From: JASFUX01 sp050050115
Lineage (GTDB): Bacteria > Pseudomonadota > Alphaproteobacteria > Caulobacterales > Maricaulaceae
Assembly: GCA_050050115.1 (NCBI GenBank)
Contig: JASFUX010000209.1
Span: 1-6,236 of the forward strand
DNA length: 6,236 bases
Direction: 5' to 3'
Both the position numbers and the translations under genes were made by a program. Position 1 is the stretch's first letter; each line of letters starts with the position of its first letter. Under the pieces are notes generated by a model. The model did not search any database, was not told the DNA's origin, and saw only the letters and a list, made by a program, of their open reading frames with translations. Of the stretch, positions 5,736 to 6,236 are shown in pieces.

Positions 5736-6220
5736 GCGCGGACGCCTCGCCGTCACTTCCCGACCCGCTGGCCGACGCCGCTTTCATGGACGCCGCGCTT
5801 GATGCGGCGCGCGCCGCCGCGCATGAGGGCGAAGCTCCGATCGGCGCCGTGCTGGTCGACCCTGAGACCGGCGAGGTCGTCGCGACGGCTGGCAATCGTC
5901 CGATAGCGGACCATGACCCGACCGCTCACGCCGAAATTCGCGCCCTGCGCGCCGCCGCGACCGCGCGGGGCAACTATCGGCTGGCCGGCCTGACGCTCTA
6001 CGTTACGCTCGAGCCCTGCGCGATGTGCGCCGGCGCGATCTCCCACGCGCGAATCGCCCGGCTGGTCTACGGCGCGAACGACCCCAAAGGCGGCGCGATC
6101 GCGCACGGCCCGCGCTTCTTCGAGCAGCCGACCTGCCACTGGCGCCCCGACGTCGTCGCCGGCGTGCGCGCCGAAGAGGCGGGCGCGCTGCTCAAGGCGT
6201 TCTTCAAGGCGCGCCGGTAG
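5732..6220 (+). CDS. tadA: tRNA-specific adenosine deaminase TadA
   Basis: A 162-residue cytoplasmic zinc enzyme that deaminates adenosine 34 to inosine in tRNA-Arg(ACG), allowing one tRNA to read CGU, CGC and CGA; the gene is usually essential in bacteria. The cytidine/deoxycytidylate deaminase fold is visible: HAE at 66-68 (His66 zinc ligand, Glu68 proton shuttle) in DHDPTAHAEI; PCAMC at 95-99 (Cys96 and Cys99 zinc ligands) in TLEPCAMCAGAISHARI; then YGANDPKGGA (113-122), as in TadA proteins. Length is normal. The chosen start is GTG 5732, overlapping the TGA of the TerB-like gene as GTGA. There is no Shine-Dalgarno sequence close to it, which fits translational coupling. An internal ATG at 5786 (Met19) would give a 144-residue protein that still contains the whole catalytic core, and that start is a real alternative. 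Free-base guanine or cytosine deaminases share the fold, but the motif context favours TadA. Confidence 0.94.
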   Translation: MSADASPSLPDPLADAAFMDAALDAARAAAHEGEAPIGAVLVDPETGEVVATAGNRPIADHDPTAHAEIRALRAAATARGNYRLAGLTLYVTLEPCAMCAGAISHARIARLVYGANDPKGGAIAHGPRFFEQPTCHWRPDVVAGVRAEEAGALLKAFFKARR

Positions 6221-6236
6221 GCGGCTGGCGCGCGGT

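Noticed and set aside
4938..5756. 272-codon minus-strand frame upstream of the pseudouridine synthase, which could have been a gene filling the divergent spacer
   Set aside because: Low-complexity Arg/Gly/Asp/His composition, antisense to the TerB-like gene, and it would remove the well-placed AGGAG start context of the synthase from an intergenic position.
1..6236. Whole-window look for CRISPR repeats, transposase genes, insertion-sequence ends, tRNA genes, toxin-antitoxin or phage-defence modules
   Set aside because: No regularly spaced repeats, no transposase or nuclease motifs and no tRNA-like cloverleaf seen on either strand.

Overview
The window is GC-rich (roughly two thirds G+C) and densely coded. 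It carries seven protein genes, no RNA gene, no mobile element and no CRISPR array. The base composition, the TadA and RluB-type sequences and their divergent arrangement suggest an alphaproteobacterium, perhaps Caulobacterales or a Hyphomonadaceae-like lineage. That placement is inference from protein character, not a database match.

Layout from left to right. (1) The C-terminal part of an unrecognised membrane protein on the + strand runs in from the left edge and stops at 913. A 34-base hairpin-forming repeat follows it. (2) A complete 14-helix-type DHA2 family MFS drug/proton antiporter (1039-2481, +) is followed by a terminator-like stem-loop. (3) A small three-helix membrane protein (2573-2860, +) has distinctly lower GC than its neighbours. 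(4) A 340-residue polytopic membrane protein with a proline-rich tail (2910-3932, -) is convergent with the previous gene, and a dyad-rich, promoter-like stretch lies upstream of it. (5) An RsuA/RluB-type pseudouridine synthase (4087-4941, -) shares its strand. (6, 7) Across a 125-base divergent spacer, a two-helix membrane protein with a TerB-like domain (5067-5735, +) overlaps by four bases the tRNA adenosine deaminase gene tadA (5732-6220, +).

The right-hand third is an RNA-modification locus. RluB-type enzymes pseudouridylate rRNA, and TadA converts A34 to inosine in tRNA-Arg(ACG). Here the tadA side has picked up a TerB-like membrane protein in apparent translational coupling, and the rluB side is followed by an unknown membrane protein. 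The left half is transport and unknown membrane functions with no obvious pathway link to the right half.

I see no convincing evidence of a new multi-gene system. The most interesting items are the GTGA-overlapping terB-like/tadA pair, the two uncharacterised membrane proteins (genes 1 and 4), the compositionally odd small gene 3, and the repeat cluster before gene 4.
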